Shown here piece after piece: positions 44,142 through 59,069 of a DNA stretch of 64,000 nucleotides (position 1 is its first letter; every line of letters starts with the position of its first letter). This stretch comes from Hypholoma sublateritium FD-334 SS-4. Its lineage: Eukaryota > Basidiomycota > Agaricomycetes > Agaricales > Strophariaceae. The notes beneath the pieces are model-generated. The model was not told the DNA's origin. It did not search any database and saw only the letters and a program-made list of their open reading frames with translations. The position numbers were made by a program, and so were the translations under genes. The stretch lies in NCBI GenBank assembly GCA_000827495.1, contig KN817642.1:1984-65983 (forward strand). The letters are read 5' to 3'.

Positions 44142-44798
44142 CCGCCGTGCGCTGCACAGTGCACAAAGACGCCCCTCTCGCACCCTGTCCATCCGGTTAA
44201 TCTGGACGGACATGCAGATTATCAACGGTGGGGTGTTGATCCGTCGTGCACGGCTCGGCACCAGCGCCCACAGCTAGATAAAGAGTGCATAGCTAGACGC
44301 ACACAATAAAGGCGCCGCTGCACAATCAGATCACCCGGCGTTCCCCGGCGCGTTGAGCAGCGCACGGCGCGTGGGGCGGGACGGGGGATGGGCATTCAGT
44401 GCATAATCACACAGTACAGGGGTCTCCAGCGTCCGCCGCGAACGCACCACGCGGCACATCGCGGTCCGGGGCGTGCGCGGGGCATGCAGGCGGTGGTGTC
44501 ATACTAGGCGCCTACCCACGCACAAATAACCAGACATTGAGCAGATCGCCCGCGCTCGCTGTTCGTGTGGAACTCGCGCAGTCGCCCGAGCGCTCCGCGC
44601 TGCACCGCACGGCGCACACGCCGCCTGGCTGGGAGACTGCGCGCACGACGCACGCGCGGCCCCGGGCAAGTCGTGCACGCGTGGTGCGGTTGTGGGCATG
44701 ATTATGGATGGCGCTCAGGACTCTACTTTCGCGACGATTCAGAGTGCTTACTTATCGATGCGGTGGGCCTGGACGTGCGCAGGGGCGGCGCACGTCCA

Positions 44799-44960
44799 TG
44801 CGTATGATTATCCTGCAAACCGGGAGGGCGCGTACATGGACGAGAGAGGATAGCATTTCTGACTCTGACCCATACTGCAATGGGTGCGGCCGCATCTTCA
44901 TAAGCCTGGATGATTTGGACAACCACCCAGGCCGCTCGCCGTACCATGCCCACGTCGTGC
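44799..44960 (+). pseudogene. Fragment of the C2H2 zinc-finger gene
   Basis: The sequence is closely similar, at DNA level, to 31,085-31,175 on the minus strand: CATGCGTATGATTA, then CCGGGAG, GTACATGGA, TTCTGACTC-GACCCATACTG and CAATGGGTG are shared. It encodes SDSDPYCNGCGRIFISLDDL in one frame but the His pair is degraded and no flanking fingers are found. A second, partial copy of the zinc-finger module. Confidence 0.72.
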
Positions 44961-46772
44961 TGCTCATAAAATCCACTCCGCCGAATGCAGCATCAAAGAG
45001 CCTCTTATATATAATTTGAATGAAAAACTCGAAAGCAGTCCGTACTCTCTATTGCAGATCACGCATACTTCCTATTGTCGTTCGCGACCCGTAGTGGTTC
45101 GATATTCCCACGTCCGAGCGTCCGCCGGCATCCATTTAGGGCATTCCAATTTCCACATCTAGGATGCCTCTGAGCTGCCGTACCTCACCTCAGACGTCGC
45201 GCTCACCGACCTGCGCCTGTGTCGAAGTACTTTGACCCTGATACATGATGTCGCGGTGCGCAGCCAGGTCGCACGCGATCGCACGCCCGCGCCGGGTTTG
45301 CCGCCCAGCATAAGCCGGGGGCGCTCTGGGAGGGCATATTACTCAGAGGCTGCCTCTGTGGAAGCAGGCGGTGGTTCCCTCCAGTGTTTTCTGTGTTACA
45401 TAGATATGTGCCAGCTTGTTCGCTATTCGCCCTGGCTGTTCACGATCGGGGGAAGCGTATGTCGTTCTGTTGCCCCCGAACGCAGCGGGCGTCCCGCACT
45501 AGGTATTCCTTTTTGTTATCGGACTGCTTGTATTCTGACGGACGTAGGCGCGGTGTAGATTGCCCAAGAATCACCACCATCTTATATATCATTTGACAAC
45601 GATGATGAGTTCATCTTCCTCCGCCGGACCAACATCAGCCAAGTACATATATAAAACCAATATTATATCGAACATTCTATGATACCTTTGATCTCGGGAA
45701 TACTTACATACATACATTTTACTTGCCTGCATCCTTGGGCTTGGCCTGCTCTGGAAATCTACTCGCCACCGGTCGCGTTATTGAAGATTGAAATTCTATC
45801 TCTTAGAAGAGATTCCGCGTAGACATACCTAAGCAGTGCCCTGAGGTTCAATTCCATGCACTCCATCAGACTCCACCGCGTCATGTCCTGATATTTTCAA
45901 GTTGCGGAAATTTGTACCCGCATCCAAACGCATGACGGTGACGAGTCACGACGCAGCGCGTTTGAGGCTTTGACGTCTCGACCGTAATCGCGTGGCCCGT
46001 GCCGGTCAGGTCCTACCCGAAACCACCGCGTTTCACGCGTCGCACATGTCATGAAATTATCCCAGGCCTCGAAGCCCCGTTCGCTGAAGAAAGAAAGAGA
46101 GGCGAGGAGCTGGCAGGCCGGTGTCCACAGTGACATGCCCGACAGGTCAAGTCAACGGTGTCAGGCATCCTCAAGCCCATGTCCAACGATGGCCGCCACT
46201 CTCCTGAGTCCCCCAGAAAGACGAAACGCGTGCGATTATCATTATCAGCGCTACATACATACATGCTTAGAACTTGCTTGGAGATGTAACAATGCAAAAG
46301 TAAGATGGGTGACCGGGGGACCACACAAAGATGGCATCAACAGGTCGTTCCTGTTACTGTGATGTGCAGCTCCGACGATCACATTGGAATGAAGTCCGTT
46401 GAAAGTGAGGTGAAGGTGGGTATTACATGGGAGTTGATTTTTCTCTTACTGGGGACAAGCTGACTTCATTTCGAAGGTACTTTGCAAGAATAAGTGGCAT
46501 GCCTGCTTGACCTGTCGTTATGTTTTGCGTTTTTGAGGATTGATGATCTGATGGCAGCTTTCGATGTGCAAATCGGTGAGATTTATGTTGATATAATTAG
46601 GGCCGTGATAGGACGCCATTTCATCATAACCGTTTCTCCTCACTGAATTCGTGCTTGCGCCTTTCGTGGACCCCAGGTAGCGGGAAGGCCTTGGGACATT
46701 GTCTCCGTAATGCTTCCTCCTTGCTTTCTTATGCGACATTCGACTTGACCACCCTCGTTTGCATCACCTTTC
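44961..46772. other. Intergenic with GC-rich blocks, nothing identified
   Basis: Frames of 70-110 codons at 45.2-45.6 and 46.0-46.4 kb show no features. TACA microsatellites occur near 45,706-45,718 and 46,251-46,265. A signal-peptide exon for the gene at 46.8 kb may lie just before 46,773. Confidence 0.4.
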
Positions 46773-48315
46773 ATGACGTTGAACCTGCGTGCAAACCTTC
46801 CAGTCGACGACAGCGATTCACACTTTGCCTACAGCACCGGGGATTGGAGCACACTAGCTGGTTCGACGAGGCAGTTTGAGGGGAGTGTTCATGTCACCAA
46901 CAATGTTGGCGCGACAGTAGCGTTTGCCTACCAAGGTGCGTCTTTAGCCAACATGTTCTTTCTTGCGAGAGGCCCTCGTGGTTTCAGGTCGCTTGAATTT
47001 AATCCTGTATTTTCAGGCCAAGGGGTTGTGCTCTACGCGACAATTCCTGGAGGGGCTACTGGAAATGTCGCAATTGACGTGTCCATCGATGGAGGCAGCC
47101 CGCAAACCTTTTCTGCGACGCCTGGGTCGAGCAACGTGTATATGGATGCACTATATCAATCCCCCACCATCTTGGAATTCGCCACACACACGGTCGTTGT
47201 CACGAATAAGGGAAGCGCAAGCTTCATGTTCGACGAAGCGCAACTTTTCTCGAACGACATAAATCCCAGTATGGTGGATCCGCCGGTCATCGCAAAGTCC
47301 ACCACGACATCACAAGCGCCTACTAATACAACTCCTGCACAAGCAGTGCAACCTACATCGACCTCTATCTCTAAAACATCAGATCAGTCGACACAGTCGG
47401 TCACTACTTCAGGTACCTCAAAAGCTGCGAGCTCTCCGACGATTATCACTGAAATAACGACCACGTCTATTTCGACAGCCACCTCACCCGCGTCCTCCTC
47501 GCCTACTAGCTCGTTTAGTGGAACAAAAGCTTCCCTCGCCATCTCCACTTCCAGCACAACAGTCGTCTCAGTAGGAACCTCGACCTTTCTAAGCACCGAC
47601 TCGGCAGGCGGCATTTTCACCTACACCAACTTATATACCACCTCGCTTGTCCAATCCGTGGAAACTGGAATTCCTGTCGCTGCGACCAGTCGCGCAGCGG
47701 TTCCTATTGGCGCGATAATTGGCATTGTCTTCGGCGGACTGGCGTTTCTTTTTCTTGCTCTCCTTGTCTTCCTCTGCGCTCGGCGGCGAACGAGATCTGC
47801 AACGGAGCACGCCCTCCTCGCTGAAAAAGGTAAGGCTTTTATTGTGATATTCGTCTTTCCTGGGTTTCTAACAGATTCTCTCAGCTATCAAGCCACTCGC
47901 GGCGCGCCCGTTTAGGCTTAGCGCCCGCTTGCACCCCAGCCCCAGCACGCGCACCCTCGCTCCCGGGGAGAAAGCAGCGCTGCGAGCCCAAGCTGGCGAA
48001 GAGCAGGGTGGCCCGTCGAGCATCGCCAATGCGGATTACAGCTCTGGTTCAGATATTAGCCCGAGCGGGGACTACACATACGTGCACAACGCTACGTCAT
48101 CCTCGAACTTGCTCATGCGCCGACCTTCTGAAATGGCGACCGATGTTGGTGCGGAGATGCTACGGCGCGCCAGCATGACTACATCAAGTTCTATGTATGC
48201 CTCTCCTATATCGGGACGGCGTGAGGATGGTCCTCCACCATATCAGCCGTCAATAGCTGCAAGAATGCTGGACCCCGAAGGACAGGTCCAGTACCCGAAC
48301 GAGAAGGGGAGATAA
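46773..48315 (+). CDS. Membrane protein with extracellular beta-sandwich and Ser/Thr-rich stalk
   Basis: Exons 46773-46935, 47017-47829 and 47885-48315 join in phase to 468 residues. The N-terminal about 145 residues carry VDDSDSHFAYSTGDW, GSVHVTNNVGATVAFAY and VLYATIPGG, the pattern of the jelly-roll-like ectodomain found in many mushroom surface proteins. A Ser/Thr-rich stalk of about 150 residues follows, then a transmembrane helix (starts PIGAIIGIVFGG), an ARRRTR stop-transfer and a cytoplasmic tail ending in a PPPYQP motif. A signal-peptide exon is expected upstream because the mature-type sequence starts within 11 residues; an acceptor-like CCAG precedes the VDD codons. Role unknown, probably wall or surface sensing. 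Confidence 0.74.
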
Positions 48316-49255
48316 ACCCGGAACATTGACTGTTATCTAGCTACCACAAGAGAATGCACGCAGCCCAATACACATTCGTTCATACACGTTCTTTTAACAG
48401 CCTCGTCACTCCTTTTACATTCATTATGCTTTCTATAACATACGCTGCAGTATTTAAGACCATCAGGTTTATGGTTGTCTTTTTTAGCATGTAAGCCTGC
48501 GGGTCGGACTCGGTAGTTCAGGTGCTTGTATCATCTGTGTATTTGAATTGAATTATACCTAAACCATTGTCCTCTGTGCGCATGGGTATACTTCGAATGA
48601 TGTCAAACGGAGGAATGTCCACCCGATGAATATATGATACCATCAGCTGAAGGAGGACATCTTGACCGCCATCCGTTGCTATTTTCAGCCCATGTAAATG
48701 AATTTGTTCATGTATAAATAGCTTCATCTATACAAAAGGAATGTCAATTCTTTTCAGGTAAAAAGCTAGCTGTATGTAGTGAGTGCGGAGCCCAATGCCG
48801 TGTCACATATATCTCTTCGAAGTATTTCTCAGTGAAAGGGTCCTGGGGAGTCCGCAGTAGGTTGGAAGATCCGTGGAACCCCCACAGTAAAAGTATCGTG
48901 ATCATGAATCACAAACGTGCGTGTAGATCTATAGAGTCTAGCTATACCTAGATGCGCGCCCTCCCGACATACGTCAGGACTTGGGAAAGTACCTGTGGGA
49001 GAAGGAGAGGTGGGCTTAAGAGCCATGTCTAAAAATAGATTTATCGCCTCGCGCGTTCAGAATCAAACGCTGTTATTTTTGCTGCATTTCGAGGAGCTGA
49101 AGAACCTGCGATAGCTGTATCTGGTTCACGCGAATCAGAAGGATCATTATCTTACCACAGATATAAGCCACACCTTTGCCTAGTGTAGTACTTACGTCCG
49201 TCCGTCTTGCTTCCTTCCACTCCACACCTTAGGGGCTTCGGCTAGATAAACCATA
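48316..49255. other. Intergenic, nothing identified
   Basis: AT-rich. Short minus-strand frames (48,518-48,727 and 48,829-49,026) have no recognisable content. The last 100 bp before 49,256 is probably the promoter of the transporter gene. Confidence 0.45.
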
Positions 49256-51986
49256 ATGTCCTTGACCTGGAGAGACAAGCTACGCCCAGTGTCTCTTATC
49301 TTTGCGTATGTGCTCTGTAACAATTCGCAGGCGTATGCTTACCTTTTCCGGATTTCGGCGTTGGCAGATGTGGAACGGCATTGTTCTCTGATGGTGCATA
49401 ATTCTTGGTACAAGTTGATAGGAAACCCGTAGTGCTGAGGTATTTCATATTTTAGGTTATGGAAACAGCGTCATTGGAAATGGTGAGTTGAATAGTCTTA
49501 GCGCATTCAATTGTAGTGCTGATAAGTCTCTGTGACTAGTCAATACTTGTATGTTCTGAACTGCGATCACAATTCCTCAATCAATGTTCCCCTGTGCCAC
49601 AGTATTAACGAGAATCTATGGAACGGAAGAGCTCGCCAAGCACAACTACAGCAGAACCTATACCAGTGTCACCTTCGCCGGGACCGTGGTAGGTATGCTG
49701 ACCTTCGGTGAGCAGTCCGTTGAGGCAGAAGGTCGACGACGCTGACGATGTTTTATTGCATAGGCTGGATCTCTGACAAAATCGGAAGGAAATTTGGCAT
49801 GGTGAGCATCGTCAATCTAACCTGACAGGACACGAAATGGTGTAGTAACATTTGTTCATTCAGATGACTGCGGCGGGTATTGTAACTCTTTTCTCAGGCT
49901 TGTCTGCTGCCTCTTCTGGGGCGCATGGTAGCATTGGTGGGATGCTGAGTATGCTCGCTGCGATGAGGTATTTTCTTTGCTTTCCTATGTCTACTACACA
50001 GCTTACACCTACCTTGCGATAGATTTTGCCTTGGGATCGGCATAGGTGCTGAATATCCCTGTGGTTCAGTCTCTGCTTCAGAGCAATCAGAGGGACCTGG
50101 AGTCAGCAAGAAAGCCCAACATCGATGGTTCGCAATTGCTACCAGTGAGTGCGAATCTATTTGCAGAGCGTGATATTCTCATGTCAGGTATTGTTCAACA
50201 GATACCATGATCGACTCTGGTTTCGTCATTGGGTGCTTTGTTCCACTCGTTCTGTTCTGGATGTTCGTAATCTCTGCAGATTAACAACGAACATAGACTA
50301 AAGCCGCCACTTAGTTTCGGTGAAAATCATCTCCGGGCTGTATGGCGATTATCCCTTGGACTCGGAGTCGTCCCCGCCGCCGCCGTGTTTATCTGGCGAC
50401 TTAACATGGACGAACCTCGCATTTACAAGAAAAACTCCATGAAACATGCCAAAATACCTTACATGTTGGTTATTCGCCGGTATTGGGTACGCTTGACCGC
50501 GCTCGCTATTATTTGGTGGGTTGTATAGTATTACATTTAAATGATGCGCGTGTCTGATGAATCAACATTCATTTGAAGGTTCTTGTACGACTTTATTGTG
50601 TAGGCATATTCTACCTAATGGCGAATAATCGATACTGATAATCGTTTTTTTGATTAGATACCCGGTATGTTCTCAACCTTTCAATAACATCTGAAATCAA
50701 AATTTGACTGTCCGTACGACCCATAGTTCGGACTGTACTCGTCTATCATAGTCAACAAGTCAGTAGCGTGTTTTATCATCATTTCAAACAGACCGATTAA
50801 ATCACGCCCATTCCATTAAGCGTCACGGGGGGAAGTGCAGATTTGGTCGTAGTCCTCGGATGGGCCACTGTAATCAAGTATGTTCCGTACCAATATATCC
50901 TCCGAAATCGCCGGATAAAATTAAACACCTTTGCAGTCTATTTTACATACCGGGAACACTCACAGGATCCTTCATTGTCGATAGCTTGGGCCCAAAGAAC
51001 ACCCTCGTAAGTTTCTGCGTGTGGATTATACTACTCGAAATGTGCTGAAATAGCAGTTTTCTTCAAGCTGTTGGGCCTGATTTCCCAATCTATTGTTGGC
51101 TTTATCATGAGTGGCCTGTATACCAGGTATACTTACCTTCCGTTCGCAACTTTTTATCGGTCCTAATTTTCAATTGGCAGATTGGTTCATCATGTTGGCG
51201 CATTTGCGGTACGTTCTCCTCATCATAAACACATAGAGATCAGACTTGAACCCTAATTTTTCCCGGAAGACCGTTTACGGTATTTTCCTCAGTTTGGGAG
51301 AAGTCGGTGCGTATCCGCCAGGCCTGTCGTCAGTGACATGATCGTAATTGACATCGCACCAGGCCCTGGAGTCTGTATTGGACTCTTGTCAAGCAAGACA
51401 GGTCCAACTGCAATCCGAGGTCAATTCTATGGAATAGCCGCCGCCACGGGGAAGATTGGCGCCTTCGTTGGTACCTGGGGTGAGTCGCCTGATATCGCAT
51501 TACGATTGATGATGCTCACAAAATTTAGTATTCCCCCCTATCATCGACGGTAAGTTCAACACGCGTATTTATATATATTTCTCTTGACTCACTCCCGCTG
51601 TCACTAGCGTTTGGCGGTCCCGACTCGCCCAAGGGAAACACAGGTCCCTTCTGGATTGGAAGCGGTGAGTGCGACGTACACAGTAAATCGCAGGGAAGCT
51701 GAACCCTCTCGGTAGGCGTTGCGCTTCTCAGCGCTATAATAGCATTTTTCTTCGTGAAGCCGCTCGAGGTTGATGGTATGGAGAAGGAGGATAGACTGGT
51801 ACGTATTGTCGGTCATTTTGTTGGAGATCCTATCTGAAAGTTGAGATCAAGTTCCGCGAATACCTCGAAGAAAATGGCTACGACACATCTGCTATGGGAC
51901 TACCGGGTGACGACCTTGAGGTTACCGCGGTCGTCGAGGACTCGCCCATCGACGAAAAAGCTGAGAAATTGTCGTCGGAGGTGTGA
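49256..51986 (+). CDS. Major facilitator transporter, GIT1-type (glycerophosphodiester / phosphate)
   Basis: The protein begins [17 protein letters not shown] and is spread over about fifteen small exons separated by introns mostly of 50-80 nt. The first exons are 49256-49305 and 49368-49393; the stop TGA is 51984-51986. Phase-checked joins give [34 protein letters not shown], then [13 protein letters not shown] (the MFS loop 2-3 motif DKIGRK). They continue with [65 protein letters not shown] and KIGAFVGTW. Twelve hydrophobic helices are expected. The set of motifs matches fungal glycerophosphoinositol / phosphate permeases related to yeast GIT1, located in the plasma membrane and usually induced by phosphate or inositol shortage. 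The exact substrate is inference. No frame damage was seen. Confidence 0.84.
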
Positions 51987-52302
51987 GCTTACGACATTCA
52001 CGAGGGAGTTATATGTTGTTACGACTTGATGATTTCTTTTTGTCGCCTGCGTTGATGTAATGGCTGCTAAAATTAGCGAATATGATGAGCGGTTTGCTCT
52101 TACGGTGCACGATGACCATGGAATTGGTAAATATTCTTGATATTTTTTCCCCTCTACGCACAAGTACATACGTTCGGTATTAGTGGGCCAACTATAAGAT
52201 GCCGGACCTTAAGACAAAACTTTGTGAATAACATGACAATGGCCATTCTTCAAGAAGCACGCACCAGAGAAAAGCAATAGACATGGAGACTCTACTCAGC
52301 CT
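51987..52302. other. Short spacer between two convergent genes
   Basis: The transporter and ACH1 end toward each other with 316 bp between their stop codons, so this holds both 3' untranslated regions. Nothing else is visible. Confidence 0.6.
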
Positions 52303-54674
<2,372 letters not shown>

Positions 54675-55574
54675 CGCGGCTCGTGGTGTTGGTGATCCGA
54701 ATATGCGATGAACTCAAGGTAAAGAGTACCGGTCGGTCAACACGGGAGTACGATGTGAAAGTAAGATAAGAAGAGGGGGTCGGGAGGCGCGGGGAGGCGG
54801 GGAAATAAGAAAATGTGGGGAAGATATATGTAGTCCCGGGCTGGCTGAGTGTTGTGCCAGACTCCGGCAGGCGGCAAGTGTCAAGCCATGTGGTTGGTCG
54901 AGAGAAAGAATCGTTGCGGCCAAACGCTGTCCCTCCGGCTCTCTCCGGCCTGCCGGCATCCAAATTGGGAATGTCTGCCCTGGTCTCTTTTATCTCGATT
55001 CGGCGATCAAGTTGCGATCAAGTTGTGCGGGGCGACAATGGATTGGCGTTGGGACAGCATTTAAAATGAATACCTCAAGCCCAAGGTAAGTCTCATTGAA
55101 AATCTTGCGCTAGCACAGGCAGGGCGAACTCCGTCAAATCTTCATTCCGACCGTATTTAAATACTACAAGAAGAAAGGCATCCGGACCCGCGCCGTTCAC
55201 CGCCGGCGCTCTTCTAAATATACAACGACGAATCGCCAACTGCTTCAGTACATGCTACATACGTCGTTTACGCCAAATCCTGCTTCAATGGCACGTACAA
55301 AGCACCACCATATTTTACGAGAAGTATGTAGATTTCCCTTATGTGCAGGTTGTGTACAAGTTCTCGCCTAGTTGTCAGAATTCGTACTATATCGACGACG
55401 AGTCACAATCAGGCTCGCCTTATCCTTGTAGCGATTCCGTACTGTACAGGCTAGTCTACAATGGAACTGTACGCTCAAAATATTCACAATGGTCAACTAT
55501 AAGCGCAATCACGATCAAGAAAACGGCAAAGTGCAGTGGGAAAGTGTCTACCGAAGGCCTACTATTCTTCCGGG
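54675..55574. other. Promoter of ACH1 and intergenic DNA
   Basis: No gene is supported. The stretch separates the ACH1 start from the 3' end of the F-box gene. A GGGGAGG/GGGGAAAT purine-rich patch lies at about 54,780-54,815. Confidence 0.5.
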
Positions 55575-57119
55575 CTAAGTATATCGGTGACCCCTTTCGT
55601 CAACCATGCTAATGTCTATGTCAATCTGAGGGCGCAGTTCCGCAAGCGAAGTAAAATACGTAGCCAAATAGCGTTCAGCGTTTTCCTCGAACAGGCGTTG
55701 CTCCTGTCCTGCTTCGTCCTTCCCGTGGAACGGAGACTCGGGCCCCCTGATGACGAATGATATCTTGACGTTGCGCAGCTGTGGGCCGAACTCGCGCTTC
55801 CCGAGAAAGTCCGCAAGCTCTGTGCAACCGTGGCCTCGTAGGACGATGGAAACGGACTGCGATGACTTTGTCGCTCCGAAGAGCACCTCTATGTCGAGGT
55901 CGCGGAGTTGTGTGTGTATCGTGGCCAATGCGAGCAGATCGGCCACGCGTCCGCCGCCAGAGCGCCGCACGCGCGTTAAACGTTCAGCAAACGTGTAGCG
56001 GATTCTGAGTGTGGTGAGATGTGGGCTGCTGCAGGTGAATATGTGTCTGGCAATATCGACCGAGGAGTCCATTGACCGCGTGTAGTTGGATGCTTTGAGA
56101 GTAATTTGCAGTATTTCTATAGTCGTTGCCTGTTTGACAATCCCTACCAAGCCTGTGATATCTTTGGACACATAGATTTCCACCTTTAACACCTTGAGGA
56201 GAGGGGTCGTGGCACGCGTACCGGGTCGCTGTACTGCAGATGCGCCAAAAAGATTATATGATCCAGTAAATAATAGAGCAGAGTAATCATCGACATCCAA
56301 GGTCTCTAGGTTTGTAAACATCTTCGATAGATATGTTTGCGTTTCCGCATTGCCAGGATGGCCTGAGGGTGGGGGATTATGACCGTCAAAATCGGGATGG
56401 TCTCGGGAATCGAATTCGCTGCGTCTCCATATCAGCGCTTTAATTTCGTTATTCATTACGATGGACCGAGGGAGATTGTGTAGCCCGATTAAGCGCAGAG
56501 AATTTATGTTTGGCGACCTACAGACTGCTTCAACGACATCGGTGAGGCCGACGGGGAGGTCGTTCCAAAGAACGGTGGAGGCTGTGGGGGCGACAAGCGA
56601 TAATGCATAGTTTGTTGTTTTCGTGATGTTCTCCGATTCTTTGAAATATATCCTTTGCAGTATTTTAACAACAGTGCCGACGTCAAGCCAAGTTGTGAGC
56701 TGGCCATGTTCAGACTGTAGATCGATAGAGAGGGTAAGTCCGTACACATGGTGGGAGATTGCTAAATCCTCTGGCCAGAATGTTTGGAGAATGAGACGCT
56801 CAAGTACAGGATGGCGCAGGGTGTGTGCAGCGGAGAAGGAAGATAAGTGAAGAGTGACATGCGAGAAACGGCGTTTGTTGGCACGACTGCGGAATGAATG
56901 AGAGACGAGAGCGAGGGCAGAGAAGATGGGCAGGCGCTGTAGTTGGGCTTGGCTGACTCGGGGATTCGAAAGCTCTGGAATGTTGTCGATGATGAGGTCG
57001 ATGAGTTCTGGGGGAAGGCACACGGAAGATTCGTGCATTTCAGTCCCTCTTCCTCGCTGGATTGCAGCAGACGATTTGGGAAGTTGGATTGGGTCATACT
57101 CTTGAACCGACCCCATCAA
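55575..57119 (-). CDS. F-box-like protein
   Basis: A single uninterrupted 514-codon frame on the minus strand. The start is either the Met at 57,119 or, more likely by family comparison, the Met 28 codons in (MHESSVCLPPELIDLIIDNI). The LPPELIDLIIDNIPEL ... FSALALVSHSFRSRANKRRF segment has the shape of mushroom F-box domains (LPxEL, then a Cys/Ser-rich SxxxR helix). The rest has leucine-rich stretches (TNLETLDVDDY, LLKVLKVEIYV, HLTTLRIRY, LRDLDIEVL) as in solvent-exposed leucine-rich repeats. Such proteins recruit targets to SCF ubiquitin ligases through Skp1; mushrooms have hundreds. Target unknown. No neighbour relation beyond general gene density. Confidence 0.75.
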   Translation of the reverse strand: MMGSVQEYDPIQLPKSSAAIQRGRGTEMHESSVCLPPELIDLIIDNIPELSNPRVSQAQLQRLPIFSALALVSHSFRSRANKRRFSHVTLHLSSFSAAHTLRHPVLERLILQTFWPEDLAISHHVYGLTLSIDLQSEHGQLTTWLDVGTVVKILQRIYFKESENITKTTNYALSLVAPTASTVLWNDLPVGLTDVVEAVCRSPNINSLRLIGLHNLPRSIVMNNEIKALIWRRSEFDSRDHPDFDGHNPPPSGHPGNAETQTYLSKMFTNLETLDVDDYSALLFTGSYNLFGASAVQRPGTRATTPLLKVLKVEIYVSKDITGLVGIVKQATTIEILQITLKASNYTRSMDSSVDIARHIFTCSSPHLTTLRIRYTFAERLTRVRRSGGGRVADLLALATIHTQLRDLDIEVLFGATKSSQSVSIVLRGHGCTELADFLGKREFGPQLRNVKISFVIRGPESPFHGKDEAGQEQRLFEENAERYLATYFTSLAELRPQIDIDISMVDERGHRYT

Positions 57120-57616
57120 GATTCAAGACCCCCCCCCGGCATCTGCCGTACGGAGCCCCGACAGGAACCGAACTTTTCCGGCCGATCAAGTTCGGGAGAT
57201 TCGGCAATTGGCATTCGTGAGCTGCTCAGTGAAATCCAAGCGACTCGTTAAATCGTTATAAAAATAAGATGAGGGGCGCAAGCCTTTCTCATCGAAGTCT
57301 GTCTCCACCGGACGAATGATGAAGCAATGATCATTCAATCATGAGAAATCCACTGGGAGCACCGTTGACGTTGTGTAAGAATTAAAATGTCAAACTGATG
57401 CTTACTTTTATTAGGTCAATTGCATAAATGACATATGTGTACCCATAAATCATGAAAATTAAGTTCTTCGTAATTCTGTACCTCTCTACTTCATTTACAA
57501 ATATATTTTTCTATGCCTTTGCTGTACACCAAAAATTGTTTCAAAAACAGAAAGAAAAACTTGTTTGTTTCAAAGAAACGGGACATCGCCGATCGAACGG
57601 CTCGATGGTCGCGTCT
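57120..57616. other. Intergenic, nothing identified
   Basis: Contains a C9 run near 57,130 and otherwise unremarkable AT-rich sequence. The plus-strand frame 56,943-57,251 is the shadow of the F-box gene. Confidence 0.5.
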
Positions 57617-58689
57617 TCAGATAGCGGCTTTGGCCTGCGCTGCGACCAGGCGCATTTCTTTGTTCATCATCTCTCGCGCAGCCTTCTCGCACACCCCTCC
57701 ATTGATGCAGACAGGCTGTGCAAAATCGACCACCTGGGGATCAGAGAGGTGGATGTAGGAAGCGGGGGTATGGACGAGGCTAACGGCGCGCGCAGGGCAG
57801 TTCCAGCATGTCCAGGGGTGCAGCTTCATCACCTCGCTGTGGTGCTTCTTGACAAGGTTGGCGAGGAAGATCCTCGTCTGCATCTCCGGGGGGTCTGTTG
57901 TGCATAGCGCGGCGGGCACCATATCATATCTAATGATGGGCGTCGCGATATTGAAGACTCGTATCTCGTAGCGGAGCTGGTATCCGTGGGGCTTACCATT
58001 CGTGGGGTGGTGAACTGGACCCCGCGCATGGTGTGGGAAATGTGCCACAGACGGCGGAGACGCGCTCTGCCCCGCCGCCTGCTCGCGGCTGATGATACCA
58101 CCAAGGATTCTGGTGTAGAGGGATGTCTCTGCTAACTTTGGCTGACCGCCAATGAGCTCGCGGTATCTCTCCATTTCCTGCATCGCATCTCCGTACCTCC
58201 CAAGTTCGCAGTAGCAGCGTGCGAGCCGAAAGTGGGCCTTCTGCGTGAGCGCGAGGCCGTCACATGTGTCTATGTGAACCCGTATGACCTCTTGAAGGTC
58301 GGGGACAGCGTCTTGGTAGCGACCTACGACAATGAAGGGGTGATTCGAATTTGATTCGAAGGAGTAAAATAAGAGTTGGTCTTGAACGAGGCATATATTG
58401 TTTAGAAAAGCTCACCGAGCTCAATTGAGCACGCCGCTCTATTGCACTGCACGATTCGGACAAGGAGGGTCGGCATATTCTGCGTGAACTGGTTCAGTAT
58501 GGTGCTGTATATCGAGGCGGCACCGAAGTAATCATTGCAAGAATACATTCGGTTCGCAGCTGCTTTCATCTGAAGAACAATCGCTGGGCAAAGAGCATCG
58601 GGGAAGTGAGGTAAGTAAAGGCGGCATCTCAACGGCAATCTGACAGACGTACTGGGAGCATGTACTTCATCCCGTGTAATAGCTGCCAT
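57617..58689 (-). CDS. TPR-repeat protein
   Basis: Exons 58416-58689 and 57617-58323, joined across a 92-nt intron in phase 1, give 326 residues. Tetratricopeptide-like helices are AANRMYSCNDYFGAASIYST, CNRAACSIELGRYQDAVPDL and KAHFRLARCYCELGRYGDAM. The second half (about 170 residues) is a conserved-looking module with YEIRVFNIATP, HPWTCWNCPARAV (a C-x2-C pair) and a later Cys (GGVCEKA), not a recognised domain. TPR proteins act as scaffolds or co-chaperones; the specific role is unknown. An additional intron near 58,570-58,640 would move the start; the continuous frame from MAAITRDEVHAP was kept because alternative joins break phase. Confidence 0.72.
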
Positions 58690-59069
58690 TAGGGATTCGA
58701 TGTGTTAGCTTGCTTGTAATAGGTCAAGGGGGGACCCCCAAAGCCTACTAGTACGACATTATTATAGGGTATGTCCCCAGTGCGGTGCATATCGTGTATA
58801 TCGGTCCGATCCGATGTGATTTTTAGATCGACCTCGCATCAGGCGTAAGTCCTCCTGAACCTACTTAGGTCCGACTTAAGCGATGTCGCATCCAGTGCGA
58901 TCCCTTCTACCTTTTTCCACTTCCTTCTATCTATTGGGACTTTTATTAGATGCACGAGGCGCACACATAAATATCGCGGTACGCGACGGCCGCGGATTTC
59001 CAAATGTCAGAGGCTCCCAAAAATCTAGTTACAAGCAATACGGAGGAGTAAATGAGATACTATATGATA
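58690..59069. other. Intergenic between TPR and F-box genes
   Basis: No gene is supported; a short plus-strand frame at 58,883-59,182 overlaps the downstream gene and is not convincing. Confidence 0.5.
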
